NCBI GenBank assembly: GCA_035391225.1 | Contig: DAOPKN010000030.1 | Location: 1-27,858 of the forward strand | Direction of reading: 5' to 3' | Origin: DAOPKN01 sp035391225 | Lineage (GTDB): Bacteria > Thermotogota > Thermotogae > MWEM01 | DNA length: 27,858 nucleotides | Shown here: positions 6,948-14,537 of the stretch, in pieces | Position numbering within the stretch: the first letter of the stretch is position 1 | Layout of the letters: the number at the start of each line of letters is the position of its first letter | The notes under the pieces: model-generated | Database searches by the model: none | Told to the model about the DNA's origin: nothing | What the model saw: only the letters and a program-made list of their open reading frames with translations | Translations under genes and position numbers: made by a program

Positions 6948-9359
6948 GTGAACGACCGAATCAAGAGGTTACGCCAGGAGTTTTTCGAGATCCGCCCGGA
7001 AATTTGCCCAGAGCGGGCCCGCTTTTTCACCCGTTCCATGCAGGATACCGAGGGAAAGCCCATTATCTTGCGCCGCGCCCAGGCCTTCTACGACGTTCTC
7101 GACCAGGTGAGCCTGTTTGTGGGAGACGACGAAATCATCGTGGGAAACCAGGCAAGCAAGCCCCGCTCATCGCCCATCTACCCGGAGTATTCCTGGGAAT
7201 GGTTGGTACAGGAGTTCGAGGGAGATCCCTACGACTTCAACCAGCGCCCCGCGGACCCGTTTCGCTACACGCAAGAAACGAAACAAGAAATCCTTGAACT
7301 CATCGAGTACTGGAAGGGAAAGACGGTGTACGAAAATCTTCGCGAGCAACTCCCCGAGGAAATCAACCTCGCATGGGACCTGGGTGTAATCGACGATACC
7401 TGGGTATCCGCCGCGGGATTGGGCAATATCATTCCCGATTTCGACTGGGTGTTGGCCGAGGGTTTGGAAGGGGTCATCGAAAAATCACGTAAGGAACTGG
7501 ACAGCCTTGATCTGACCCAACCAGGTGCCATCCGCAAGAAATGGTTCCTCGAGGCAGCCATCCTTTCCAACCAAGCGGTGATACGCTTTTCCCAGCGATT
7601 GGCCGAGCATTGCCAGCAGTTGGCACAGCAGGTCACTGACCCGGATCGCAAGCGCGAGTTACTCCTCATCGCTTCCAACTGCCGCAACGTCCCCGCTCGT
7701 GGAGCCCAGACATTCTGGGAAGCGTTACAATCCACCTGGGTCATCCTGCTTGCGCTGCACCTGGAAGCAAACGGCCATGCCATCTCTCTCGGGCGTTTCG
7801 ACCAGTACCTGTATCCCTTCTACCGCGAAGATATCAAGCGCGGGCGGATTACCCGGGACAAGGCCCTGGAACTCGTGGAAGCGTTCATGATCAAAACCAA
7901 CGAAATCAACAAGCTCCGTTCCTGGCCGGATACTTCCATGTTCACGGGCTACCACATGGCCATCAACCTTGCCGTTGGGGGTATCGACGCGGACGGCGAA
8001 GATGCGGTGAACGAGGTGTCCCACCTGGTGGTGGAAGCCTGCGGTGACCTCAAGCTGTTCACCCCGTCGGTTTCGCTCAAGGTACACCCCAAGACCGACA
8101 GGGCGTTCCTGGACAAGGCACTGAAAGCGGTGCAAGACCACCAGGGAGGCCAGCCCGCGTTCTACAACGACGTGGCGTTCATGGAAATACTCGAAAACAT
8201 GGGTATCGCCAAAGAGGACTTGTACAACTGGGCACCCGTGGGATGCATCGAGGCGCACATTCCCGGGAAGTGGGACTTCGCCGCAAAGGGACCATGGCTT
8301 AACGTGCTCAAGGTGCTGGAACTCACGCTCAACGGCGGGAAAGATCCCGCCACGGGTAAGCAGCTGTTCCAAACGCCGGGCACACTCGAAACCTTTGAAA
8401 GCGCCGAGCAAATCCTCGAGGCGTTCAAGGAACAGCTTCACCACTACATGAGCCAGCAAGTCATCACCGAGCATATCAACGATGCGCTGCACGAGCAAGT
8501 GGACCCAAATGCCTTCCGTTCCTCGCTGGTGCACGATTGCATCGAGCGCGGAAAAACACTGATCGAAGGTGGCAGCATTTACTCCGCGGACGGGGGGCCC
8601 ACCACGGGCATCATCAGCGCCGCAGACGCCATCGCCGCGATTGAACACGTGCTCTTCGAGAAGAAGTTGCTCACCCCCGCACAATTGCTCCGCGCACTGC
8701 AAACCAACTTCGAGGACGAAACCACCGACCCCACCGGCCCGGAGATCCGAGCACTGCTGCTAAACAAGACCCCGCGCTTCGGCAACGACGACGACCGTGC
8801 CGACCGTTGGGCGGTGGCCATCGCCGACTTCATCGGTTCGTCCTACCACAACGACTTCCACAACTCCCGCTACGGCAAGGGCCCCGTTCCTTGTTGCTAC
8901 TCCCTTTCCCAAAGCCCCGTAACGGGAAGCGTTGCGTTTGGCCGAGCTGTGGGACCCACTCCCGACGGGCGAAAGGCAAAAGACCCCTTGAACAACGGTA
9001 TTTCACCCAGCAACGGAGCGGAACGGGAAGGCCCGACCGCCGTCATGAACTCCGTGGGAAAGATGCCCTACATCTGGTTCCAAAAGGGCGCAATCCTCAA
9101 CGTGCGGCTGTCTCGCAGCACCCTCACCCACCGCGAGGGACGGGACCGCGTGCAACATCTGGTGGACGTGCTTTTTGCCAAGAAAGGGGTACAGGTGCAG
9201 TTCAACGTGGTGAACAACGACACGCTTTTGGACGCGTTGGAAAAACCCGAGTCCTACCCCGACCTGATGGTGCGCGTATCGGGGTACAGTGCCTACTTCG
9301 TTCCGCTGGACCCAGACGTGAAACAGGATATCCTGGCGCGCGTGCAATTCGATATTTAG
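6948..9359 (+). CDS. glycyl radical enzyme, pyruvate formate-lyase superfamily (probable dehydratase/lyase)
   Basis: Large cytoplasmic glycyl radical enzyme of 803 residues, within the usual 780-850 range. It has the PFL-like domain through most of its length, the thiyl-radical cysteine in WAPVGCIEAHIPGKW (Cys433, with Glu435 two residues on) and the C-terminal glycyl loop RVSGYSAYF (Gly779). The Cys-x-Glu pairing is that of glycerol, propanediol and choline-cleaving members, not of true pyruvate formate-lyase, which has two adjacent cysteines. The GTG at 6948 is chosen because GGAGGTG (6935-6941) lies six bases before it; a GTG at 6939 overlaps that site. It follows the DeoR gene and precedes its activase. 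Its substrate is unknown; a diol from the linked aldolase pathway is a reasonable guess. Confidence 0.92.
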   Translation: MNDRIKRLRQEFFEIRPEICPERARFFTRSMQDTEGKPIILRRAQAFYDVLDQVSLFVGDDEIIVGNQASKPRSSPIYPEYSWEWLVQEFEGDPYDFNQRPADPFRYTQETKQEILELIEYWKGKTVYENLREQLPEEINLAWDLGVIDDTWVSAAGLGNIIPDFDWVLAEGLEGVIEKSRKELDSLDLTQPGAIRKKWFLEAAILSNQAVIRFSQRLAEHCQQLAQQVTDPDRKRELLLIASNCRNVPARGAQTFWEALQSTWVILLALHLEANGHAISLGRFDQYLYPFYREDIKRGRITRDKALELVEAFMIKTNEINKLRSWPDTSMFTGYHMAINLAVGGIDADGEDAVNEVSHLVVEACGDLKLFTPSVSLKVHPKTDRAFLDKALKAVQDHQGGQPAFYNDVAFMEILENMGIAKEDLYNWAPVGCIEAHIPGKWDFAAKGPWLNVLKVLELTLNGGKDPATGKQLFQTPGTLETFESAEQILEAFKEQLHHYMSQQVITEHINDALHEQVDPNAFRSSLVHDCIERGKTLIEGGSIYSADGGPTTGIISAADAIAAIEHVLFEKKLLTPAQLLRALQTNFEDETTDPTGPEIRALLLNKTPRFGNDDDRADRWAVAIADFIGSSYHNDFHNSRYGKGPVPCCYSLSQSPVTGSVAFGRAVGPTPDGRKAKDPLNNGISPSNGAEREGPTAVMNSVGKMPYIWFQKGAILNVRLSRSTLTHREGRDRVQHLVDVLFAKKGVQVQFNVVNNDTLLDALEKPESYPDLMVRVSGYSAYFVPLDPDVKQDILARVQFDI

Positions 9360-9366
9360 TCCTGCC

Positions 9367-10296
9367 ATGGTTCCGGCAACGGTTTTCGACATCCAACGTT
9401 TCGCAACCAAGGACGGCCCCGGTATTCGAACGCTTGTTTTCCTCAAGGGCTGTCCGCTCCATTGCCAGTGGTGTGCCAACCCCGAGTCCCAATTGGCCAG
9501 TCCGCAGGTTCTGTACGACCCGGTGAAATGCAAAGGCTGTGGGCGCTGTATTCGCGCTTGCCCTTCGGGTGCCATTTCTCCGCACCCGGATTTCGGGATG
9601 TACACCGACCCGGAGCGTTGCACTTCTTGCGGCGCGTGCGTGGAAGCATGCTTTTTCTCCGCGCGCAAGATCTCCGGGAAATCCTACACCCCTTCGAAGC
9701 TGGTGACGCTCCTGGAAAAAGACCTTCCCTACTTCCGCCAATCGGGAGGGGGCGTCACCTTTTCCGGGGGCGAACCTCTTGTGTACCCCGAATTCTTGCG
9801 TCAGGTTCTTTCGCTGTGCACGGAAAAAGGCATCGACGTGGCTATCGAAACCTGCGGACAGGTACCGTGGGAATCCTTTGAAGCGGTACTTCCCACCGGA
9901 AAGGGTTCTCCGGGGGTAAGCCTGGTATTCTTCGACTTCAAGCACATCGATCCGGAACTGCACCGCCAGTACACCGGTATGGACAATCGCCTGATCTTGC
10001 AAAACCTCCGCAAGCTCAGTGGGGTTTTTTCCAACTTGGTGGTGCGCATCCCCGTGATTCCGGGGGTAAACTTCGAATTGCACACCATGCAACGCATGTT
10101 CGGCTGGTTGTTGGAACTCCCCGCAGCTCCCCGCGTGGAGTTGCTCCCCTACCATCGCCTGGGAACTTCGAAGTACAAAGGTCTTGGTCGTGACTACACG
10201 CTCAAGTCGTTGCCCGCTCTCACCCCAGGGGACTTGGAAACCTTTGAACAACTGGCACGGGAAATGGGGCTCATGGCCCGAGTGGGCGCGGTATGA
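9367..10296 (+). CDS. glycyl radical enzyme activating enzyme (radical SAM)
   Basis: Radical-SAM activase of 309 residues that would install the glycyl radical on the enzyme encoded just upstream. Seen: FDIQRFATKDGPGIRT at the N terminus, the SAM-cluster motif CPLHCQWC (Cys29, Cys33, Cys36), then a ferredoxin-like insert with two four-cysteine sets (Cys55, 58, 61, 65 and Cys85, 88, 91, 95) for two extra [4Fe-4S] clusters, and SGGEPL near residue 139. The insert is typical for activases of dehydratase-type glycyl radical enzymes and is absent from pyruvate formate-lyase activase itself. The ATG at 9367 lies seven bases after the upstream stop with no clear ribosome-binding site, suggesting coupled translation. 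Confidence 0.93.
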   Translation: MVPATVFDIQRFATKDGPGIRTLVFLKGCPLHCQWCANPESQLASPQVLYDPVKCKGCGRCIRACPSGAISPHPDFGMYTDPERCTSCGACVEACFFSARKISGKSYTPSKLVTLLEKDLPYFRQSGGGVTFSGGEPLVYPEFLRQVLSLCTEKGIDVAIETCGQVPWESFEAVLPTGKGSPGVSLVFFDFKHIDPELHRQYTGMDNRLILQNLRKLSGVFSNLVVRIPVIPGVNFELHTMQRMFGWLLELPAAPRVELLPYHRLGTSKYKGLGRDYTLKSLPALTPGDLETFEQLAREMGLMARVGAV

Positions 10297-11510
10297 TGCG
10301 ACTCACGAAGGCGCAGGCCCGACGATTCCTCCTGCACTACCAGGAGTTGCAACCCCACACCAATTCGCAACCCCTGCACGGCAAGAAAGGGGTTCTGGAA
10401 TACCTGCGAAAGGTCCGCTGTATCCAGGTCGACCCGTTGGACAGGGCGAGCATGAACCACGAACTCGTTTTGAACGCACGGGTGCAAGGCTTTTCCCCGG
10501 AACTGCTGTGGGAACTGCTGTACCAGGACCGCTCCTTACTGGAAGGCCTGGACAAGATGCTATCCATCTATCCCGTGGAAGACTGGCCGTTCTTTGCGCG
10601 TTTCCGCCAGCGTTCCCGTGAACACGAATCCAAATCTCCCCGGGGGAAAAAAGTGGCACCTGCTTACCCCCAAGTCTTGGAGCAAATTGAAAAACGCGGG
10701 CCGCTTTGTTCCGGTGACATCCAGCTCAACCAGAAGGTAGACTGGTACTGGGCTCCCACCACGCTGGCCCGTGCAGCGCTGGAAAGCCTTTTCTTTCGCG
10801 GGGAGCTGGGCATCCACCATCGCCAAAAAAAGCGCAAGTACTACGAGCTGTTGCAAAAACTGCTTCCCCCCGAGGTGTTTTCCCGGAAGGACCCCAATCA
10901 CCAGGACTCGGACTACCACGATTGGCACACGTTGCGGCGGATACGGTCCGTGGGATTGCTATGGAACCGTGCCTCCGACATCTGGGCGGGGTTGTTCAAG
11001 ACACCAGAAAGGAATGCCGCGCTCTCGCGCCTGGAAAAGGAAGCGGAAAATGCTTCGCGGGAGCGCATTCTCCGCGTTCAAGTCCAAGATATCCCGGCGC
11101 CCTTCTTCCTTGCACACTCCCAACTTCCGCTTTTGGAGAAATGCATGGCACCTTGCGACCCAGAACCCCCGCAAGTTCGCTTCCTCGCCCCCCTGGACAA
11201 CCTGTTATGGGACCGCAAGATGGTCGAGGCGTTGTTTGGTTTCTCCTACAACTGGGAAGTATACAAACCTGCTTCGCAGCGAACGTACGGCTACTACGTG
11301 CTACCGGTTCTCTACGGCGACCGTTTCGTCGCGCGATTCGAACCCGTACGAGACCGCAAGACAAAATGCCTGCGTATTCTCGGCTGGTGGTGGGAAGACA
11401 ACGTGAAACCGGATACGGCATTGCGAACACAAATGAAGCAAGCCTTGCAACGTTTTTGCACCTACCTTCAAGTACCCCACTTCGAGTTTGAAAGGAATAA
11501 CACGCTCTAA
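10293..11510 (+). CDS. YcaQ/AlkX-type winged-helix DNA glycosylase
   Basis: Winged-helix protein of 405 residues of the HTH_42 (YcaQ/AlkZ) family, whose studied members remove alkylated bases and unhook DNA interstrand crosslinks. The N-terminal RLTKAQARRFLL and the segment VRCIQVDPLDRA carry the Gln-x-Asp catalytic pattern (Gln45, Asp47) known for E. coli YcaQ. Later features are FLAPLDNLLWDRK (about residues 302-314) and YYVLPVLYGDRFVARFEP, conserved in the family C-terminal part. The ATG at 10293 overlaps the activase stop by four bases; a second ATG at 10296 is also possible. Being in a glycyl radical operon is odd. It may protect DNA from a reactive aldehyde made by the pathway, which is inference only. 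Confidence 0.85.
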   Translation: MMRLTKAQARRFLLHYQELQPHTNSQPLHGKKGVLEYLRKVRCIQVDPLDRASMNHELVLNARVQGFSPELLWELLYQDRSLLEGLDKMLSIYPVEDWPFFARFRQRSREHESKSPRGKKVAPAYPQVLEQIEKRGPLCSGDIQLNQKVDWYWAPTTLARAALESLFFRGELGIHHRQKKRKYYELLQKLLPPEVFSRKDPNHQDSDYHDWHTLRRIRSVGLLWNRASDIWAGLFKTPERNAALSRLEKEAENASRERILRVQVQDIPAPFFLAHSQLPLLEKCMAPCDPEPPQVRFLAPLDNLLWDRKMVEALFGFSYNWEVYKPASQRTYGYYVLPVLYGDRFVARFEPVRDRKTKCLRILGWWWEDNVKPDTALRTQMKQALQRFCTYLQVPHFEFERNNTL

Positions 11511-11594
11511 CTCCCATCAAAAGACACTTTATGCCTGTCAAACCGCTTGGAGCGGCAGCGAAAGCCATCGTTGCGCGGATGGTGTCGCAGTGGG

Positions 11595-11603
11595 TGATAT
11601 AAT
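11595..11603 (+). promoter_or_regulatory. extended -10 promoter of the ribonucleotide reductase operon
   Basis: TGA followed by TATAAT (11598-11603) gives a perfect extended -10 element. The nearest TTG-containing candidate -35 is 21 bases away, too far. Transcription starting near 11610 would give an untranslated leader of about 95 bases. Confidence 0.6.
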
Positions 11604-11650
11604 GAGGTATCGTTTTCCATTTTATTCTCTTTTTCTTTTTTCTTTCTTTG

Positions 11651-11675
11651 GGGCGGGTGGGGATACCATCCGCCC
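11651..11675 (+). promoter_or_regulatory. leader hairpin before the ribonucleotide reductase operon
   Basis: The 5' leader folds into a 10-pair stem with a five-base loop (11651-11660 with 11666-11675, one G-T pair). It is preceded by a long pyrimidine tract and followed by a loose T-rich stretch, so it is not a clean terminator. The ten bases GGGATACCAT occur in the hairpin (11660-11669) and again across the ribosome-binding site and start (11696-11705). Confidence 0.5.
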
Positions 11676-11705
11676 TTGTTATGTCAATTTTTGGAGGGAT
11701 ACCAT

Positions 11706-12008
11706 TTGCGCATTGGAAAGATTCACTCTTTGATCGTCATTGGACAACCCGATTGTGGCGCTTGCAAGCGTGCCAAGGATTTTTTCGACTTGCAGCGCAT
11801 CCCGTACGTGTACCACGACCTGGATGACATACCGTTGTCGCTTTCGCGCGAACTCGTGCGCTGCCGCAAGGAAAACCACGTTTCCGCGTTGGGCGTTCCC
11901 CTGATCATTCGGGACGGGGAACTGTTCATGGGGTTTTCCGAGGAAGAATTCTTGCAGGGAAAACCCGCAAACCGCGTCGAAGGCGAAAAAATCGAGCGGA
12001 GCGCCTGA
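11706..12008 (+). CDS. glutaredoxin-like protein (NrdH-type electron donor)
   Basis: Small thioredoxin-fold protein of 100 residues. The redox pair is seen in QPDCGACKRAKDFF (Cys17, Cys20), followed by a short beta strand VYHDLDD and the cis-proline loop ALGVPLIIRDGE. The usual GF motif appears as MGFSEEEF near the C terminus. I choose the TTG at 11706 because GGAGGG (11693-11698) is seven bases upstream; the longer frame starting at another TTG (11676) would put the ribosome-binding site inside the gene. The stop is one base before the ribonucleotide reductase start, so it most likely supplies electrons to that enzyme. The weak TTG start suggests low or controlled expression. Confidence 0.85.
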   Translation: MRIGKIHSLIVIGQPDCGACKRAKDFFDLQRIPYVYHDLDDIPLSLSRELVRCRKENHVSALGVPLIIRDGELFMGFSEEEFLQGKPANRVEGEKIERSA

Positions 12009-12009
12009 C

Positions 12010-14379
12010 ATGTTCCAAGTACGAAAGCGCGACGGAAAAACGGTGGACTTCGACCGGCCAAAAATCGTGCGCGCGATCCAGCTGGCCATGAGCGACTCTG
12101 TTCTGGGTATTGACCCGCAGCTCAGCGAAAGTGTCACCGACCGTGTCGTGGAAAACCTCTCTTCCACGGGAAATCCCGTGATCGACGTGGAGACCATCCA
12201 GGATCAGGTGGAGCTTGAGCTGATGTCCACCGCACGAAAGGACGTGGCCAAGGCCTACATTCTCTTCCGGGATTGGAAATCCAAGCTTCGCAAGAAAAAA
12301 GTCGAATCCCCCAAGGGATTGCTTTCCGACGAGTTCATCAGCCGGTACAAGCACACCCCTTCGCCCATGGGGCAGCTGGGTAACTTCGTGTATTACCGCA
12401 CCTATTCCCGCTGGCTCGCACGCCCCGATGGAGGTATGGAACCTGGGCGGCGGGAATTCTGGTGGGAGACCGTGCGCCGTGCGGTGGAATACAATTGCTC
12501 GCTGGTTCCCGGTACGTCGCGGGAGGAAGCCGAAAGGTTGTACGACAACGTGTTCCACCTGCGCCAATTTTTGGCGGGGCGCACGTTGTGGTCCGGAGGC
12601 ACCCGCGCGTCCATCCTTTACCCCATGTCCAATTTCAACTGCGCCTTCACGGTGTGCGACAACTTCTCCATGTTCCACGACCTCTTTTACATCCTCATGA
12701 TCGGTGGTGGCGTGGGGGTTCGCATCCTGCGGGGCGACGTGGAGAAACTTCCCGTGGTGCGCACCAACATCGAAACCATCCACAAGGATTACATTCCCGT
12801 ACCCCGCAACGAACGCATCGACCATACCTCACTGTACTTCCCCAAGAACGACACCGTGCACATCACCGTGGGCGACAGCAAGGAAGGCTGGGTTTCCGCG
12901 CTCGACTATTACTTCAAGCTGTTGAGCTCGCACGAGTACCGCGAGATCCGCCAGATCATCTTTTCCTACGACCACGTGCGTCCCAAGGGTTCCAAGCTCA
13001 ACACCTTCGGCGGAACCTCCTCGGGGTACGAATCGCTCAAGACCATGTTTTACAAGATCGACCGCGTGATCCGGCGTTCGCCCGATCGCAGCAACATCAA
13101 GAAGCTGCGCCCACTGGACTGCCTGGATATCGCAAACATCATCGGCGAAAACGTGGTGAGCGGTGGGGTGCGAAGAACCTCTGAAGTCATCCTGTTCGAC
13201 TCCGACGACGTGGAATGCATCGAAGCCAAGAAGAACCTGTACACGCAGAAAGAGGGCAAGTGGCAGATCGACACCAACATCTCCCACCGACAGATGTCCA
13301 ACAACAGCATTTTTTACCGTGCCAAACCCACGCGCGAAAAGTTGCATTGGCACCTCAACCAGATCCGCTTCACGGGGGAGCCGGGTTTCATCAACATGGC
13401 AGCCGCCCGCCAGAGGTTACCGGAATTCAACGGCGTCAACCCCTGCGCGGAAATCCTGTTGGACCGCGAGAGCATGTGCAACCTCACCACCGTGAACGTG
13501 ATGGGATTCGTGCAAAACGGGCAGTTGGATCTCGAAGGACTGTTGCAGGCGCAACGCTTGAGCGCACGCTCCGGGTTCCGCATGACCAACGTACACATGG
13601 AACTTCCCAACTGGGATGCCCAGCAAAAGAAGTATCGCCTCACCGGGTGCAGCCTTACCGGTTGGCAGGACATGGTGAATGCCACGGGAATGGAAACCGC
13701 ACAGGAAATTTCCACGTTGCAAGCGTTGCGAAAGGCGGCGGTTCAAGCGGTGGAGGACTACGCCGTGGAGCTTAACGTCAGCCCTTCGCGCTTGGTCACC
13801 ACCCTCAAACCCGAGGGTACCCTATCGCAACTTCCCACGGTTTCCTCCGGGATCCACTACAGCCATAGCCCTTACTTCATTCGCCGGGTTCGCATCAGTT
13901 CCACCGACCCCCTGGTGAAGGTGGCGGAGGAACTCGAGTGGCCGGTTCTCCCAGAGGTTGGCCAAGATCCGGAAAGTTGTGTCACCAAGGTTATCGAGTT
14001 CCCCGTGAAGGCCCCCGAGGGACGCACCAAGTACGACGTTCCTGCTCTCGAGCAGCTGGAAAATTACAAGATGTTCATGGAACACTACGTGCAGCACAAC
14101 GTTTCGATCACCGTGAGCGTGCGGCCGCACGAGTGGGAAGAAGTGGAACAGTGGTTGTGGGACAACTGGGACAGCGTGGTTGCCATTTCCTTCTTGCCCC
14201 TGGAGGACAGTGTGTACGACCTGCTACCCTACGAGGCCATTTCCGCCGAAGAGTACCAAAAACGACTGGCGCAAATGAAACCCTTCGTACCCTCGCTCAT
14301 CACGCGCTACGAGAAAGAACAGCAGGAGTACGACGTGGGGGATGACGGTTGCGAAACCGGTATTTGCCCCGTTCGCTGA
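12010..14379 (+). CDS. nrdJ: adenosylcobalamin-dependent (class II) ribonucleoside-triphosphate reductase
   Basis: Class II ribonucleotide reductase of 789 residues, reducing ribonucleotides to deoxyribonucleotides with coenzyme B12 as the radical source, so it works with or without oxygen. An N-terminal ATP-cone (FQVRKRDGKTVDFDRPKIV) for allosteric activity control is present. The core has Cys211 in NFNCAF, FGGTSSGYESL, and the finger loop GVNPCAEILL with Asn477, thiyl Cys479 and Glu481; Cys490 in SMCNLTT is the second redox cysteine. Spacing 479-490 equals that of the Lactobacillus leichmannii enzyme (408-419). The tail CETGIC (Cys781, Cys786) is the swinging dithiol. It resembles the monomeric RTPR type, with an added ATP-cone and no TSCPD tail. 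A strong terminator follows. Confidence 0.94.
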   Translation: MFQVRKRDGKTVDFDRPKIVRAIQLAMSDSVLGIDPQLSESVTDRVVENLSSTGNPVIDVETIQDQVELELMSTARKDVAKAYILFRDWKSKLRKKKVESPKGLLSDEFISRYKHTPSPMGQLGNFVYYRTYSRWLARPDGGMEPGRREFWWETVRRAVEYNCSLVPGTSREEAERLYDNVFHLRQFLAGRTLWSGGTRASILYPMSNFNCAFTVCDNFSMFHDLFYILMIGGGVGVRILRGDVEKLPVVRTNIETIHKDYIPVPRNERIDHTSLYFPKNDTVHITVGDSKEGWVSALDYYFKLLSSHEYREIRQIIFSYDHVRPKGSKLNTFGGTSSGYESLKTMFYKIDRVIRRSPDRSNIKKLRPLDCLDIANIIGENVVSGGVRRTSEVILFDSDDVECIEAKKNLYTQKEGKWQIDTNISHRQMSNNSIFYRAKPTREKLHWHLNQIRFTGEPGFINMAAARQRLPEFNGVNPCAEILLDRESMCNLTTVNVMGFVQNGQLDLEGLLQAQRLSARSGFRMTNVHMELPNWDAQQKKYRLTGCSLTGWQDMVNATGMETAQEISTLQALRKAAVQAVEDYAVELNVSPSRLVTTLKPEGTLSQLPTVSSGIHYSHSPYFIRRVRISSTDPLVKVAEELEWPVLPEVGQDPESCVTKVIEFPVKAPEGRTKYDVPALEQLENYKMFMEHYVQHNVSITVSVRPHEWEEVEQWLWDNWDSVVAISFLPLEDSVYDLLPYEAISAEEYQKRLAQMKPFVPSLITRYEKEQQEYDVGDDGCETGICPVR

Positions 14380-14407
14380 AACCGTAGTGCTCCGCTGCAC
14401 GATACCG

Positions 14408-14437
14408 AAAAAGGGAGAAGAAAGCTTCTCCCTTTTT
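14408..14437 (+). terminator. rho-independent terminator after nrdJ
   Basis: A perfect 13-bp stem (14408-14420 with 14425-14437), four-base loop AAAG, ends in five T, 28 bases after the nrdJ stop. The A-rich 5' arm pairs with the T-run, so it may work on both strands. Confidence 0.9.
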
Positions 14438-14445
14438 CGTTTCTG

Positions 14446-14454
14446 TGATACAAT
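14446..14454 (+). promoter_or_regulatory. extended -10 promoter of the NitT/TauT-type ABC operon
   Basis: TGA followed by TACAAT (14449-14454) stands nine bases after the nrdJ terminator. A second -10-like run, TATACAAT (14505-14512), lies closer to the gene. Between them is a small hairpin CCCCG...CGGGG (5-bp stem, nine-base loop) in the leader. I do not recognise a riboswitch there. Confidence 0.5.
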
Positions 14455-14537
14455 CGAAGTGGAATTTGAAATATGTAACTTAGTCCCCCGTGGTTTTTGC
14501 GGGGTATACAATCCAAACACACACCTTGGAGGTTCCC

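Noticed and set aside
7725..8702. A 325-codon minus-strand frame opposite the glycyl radical enzyme
   Set aside because: Shadow of the real gene; no recognisable domain.
11604..11705. Cobalamin riboswitch before the B12-dependent reductase
   Set aside because: The leader of about 95 bases is too short and lacks the B12-box sequence; only the hairpin is supported.
14455..14537. Possible riboswitch in the leader of the NitT/TauT-type operon
   Set aside because: Only a 5-bp hairpin is seen; none of the conserved TPP, cobalamin or other riboswitch cores that I know are present.
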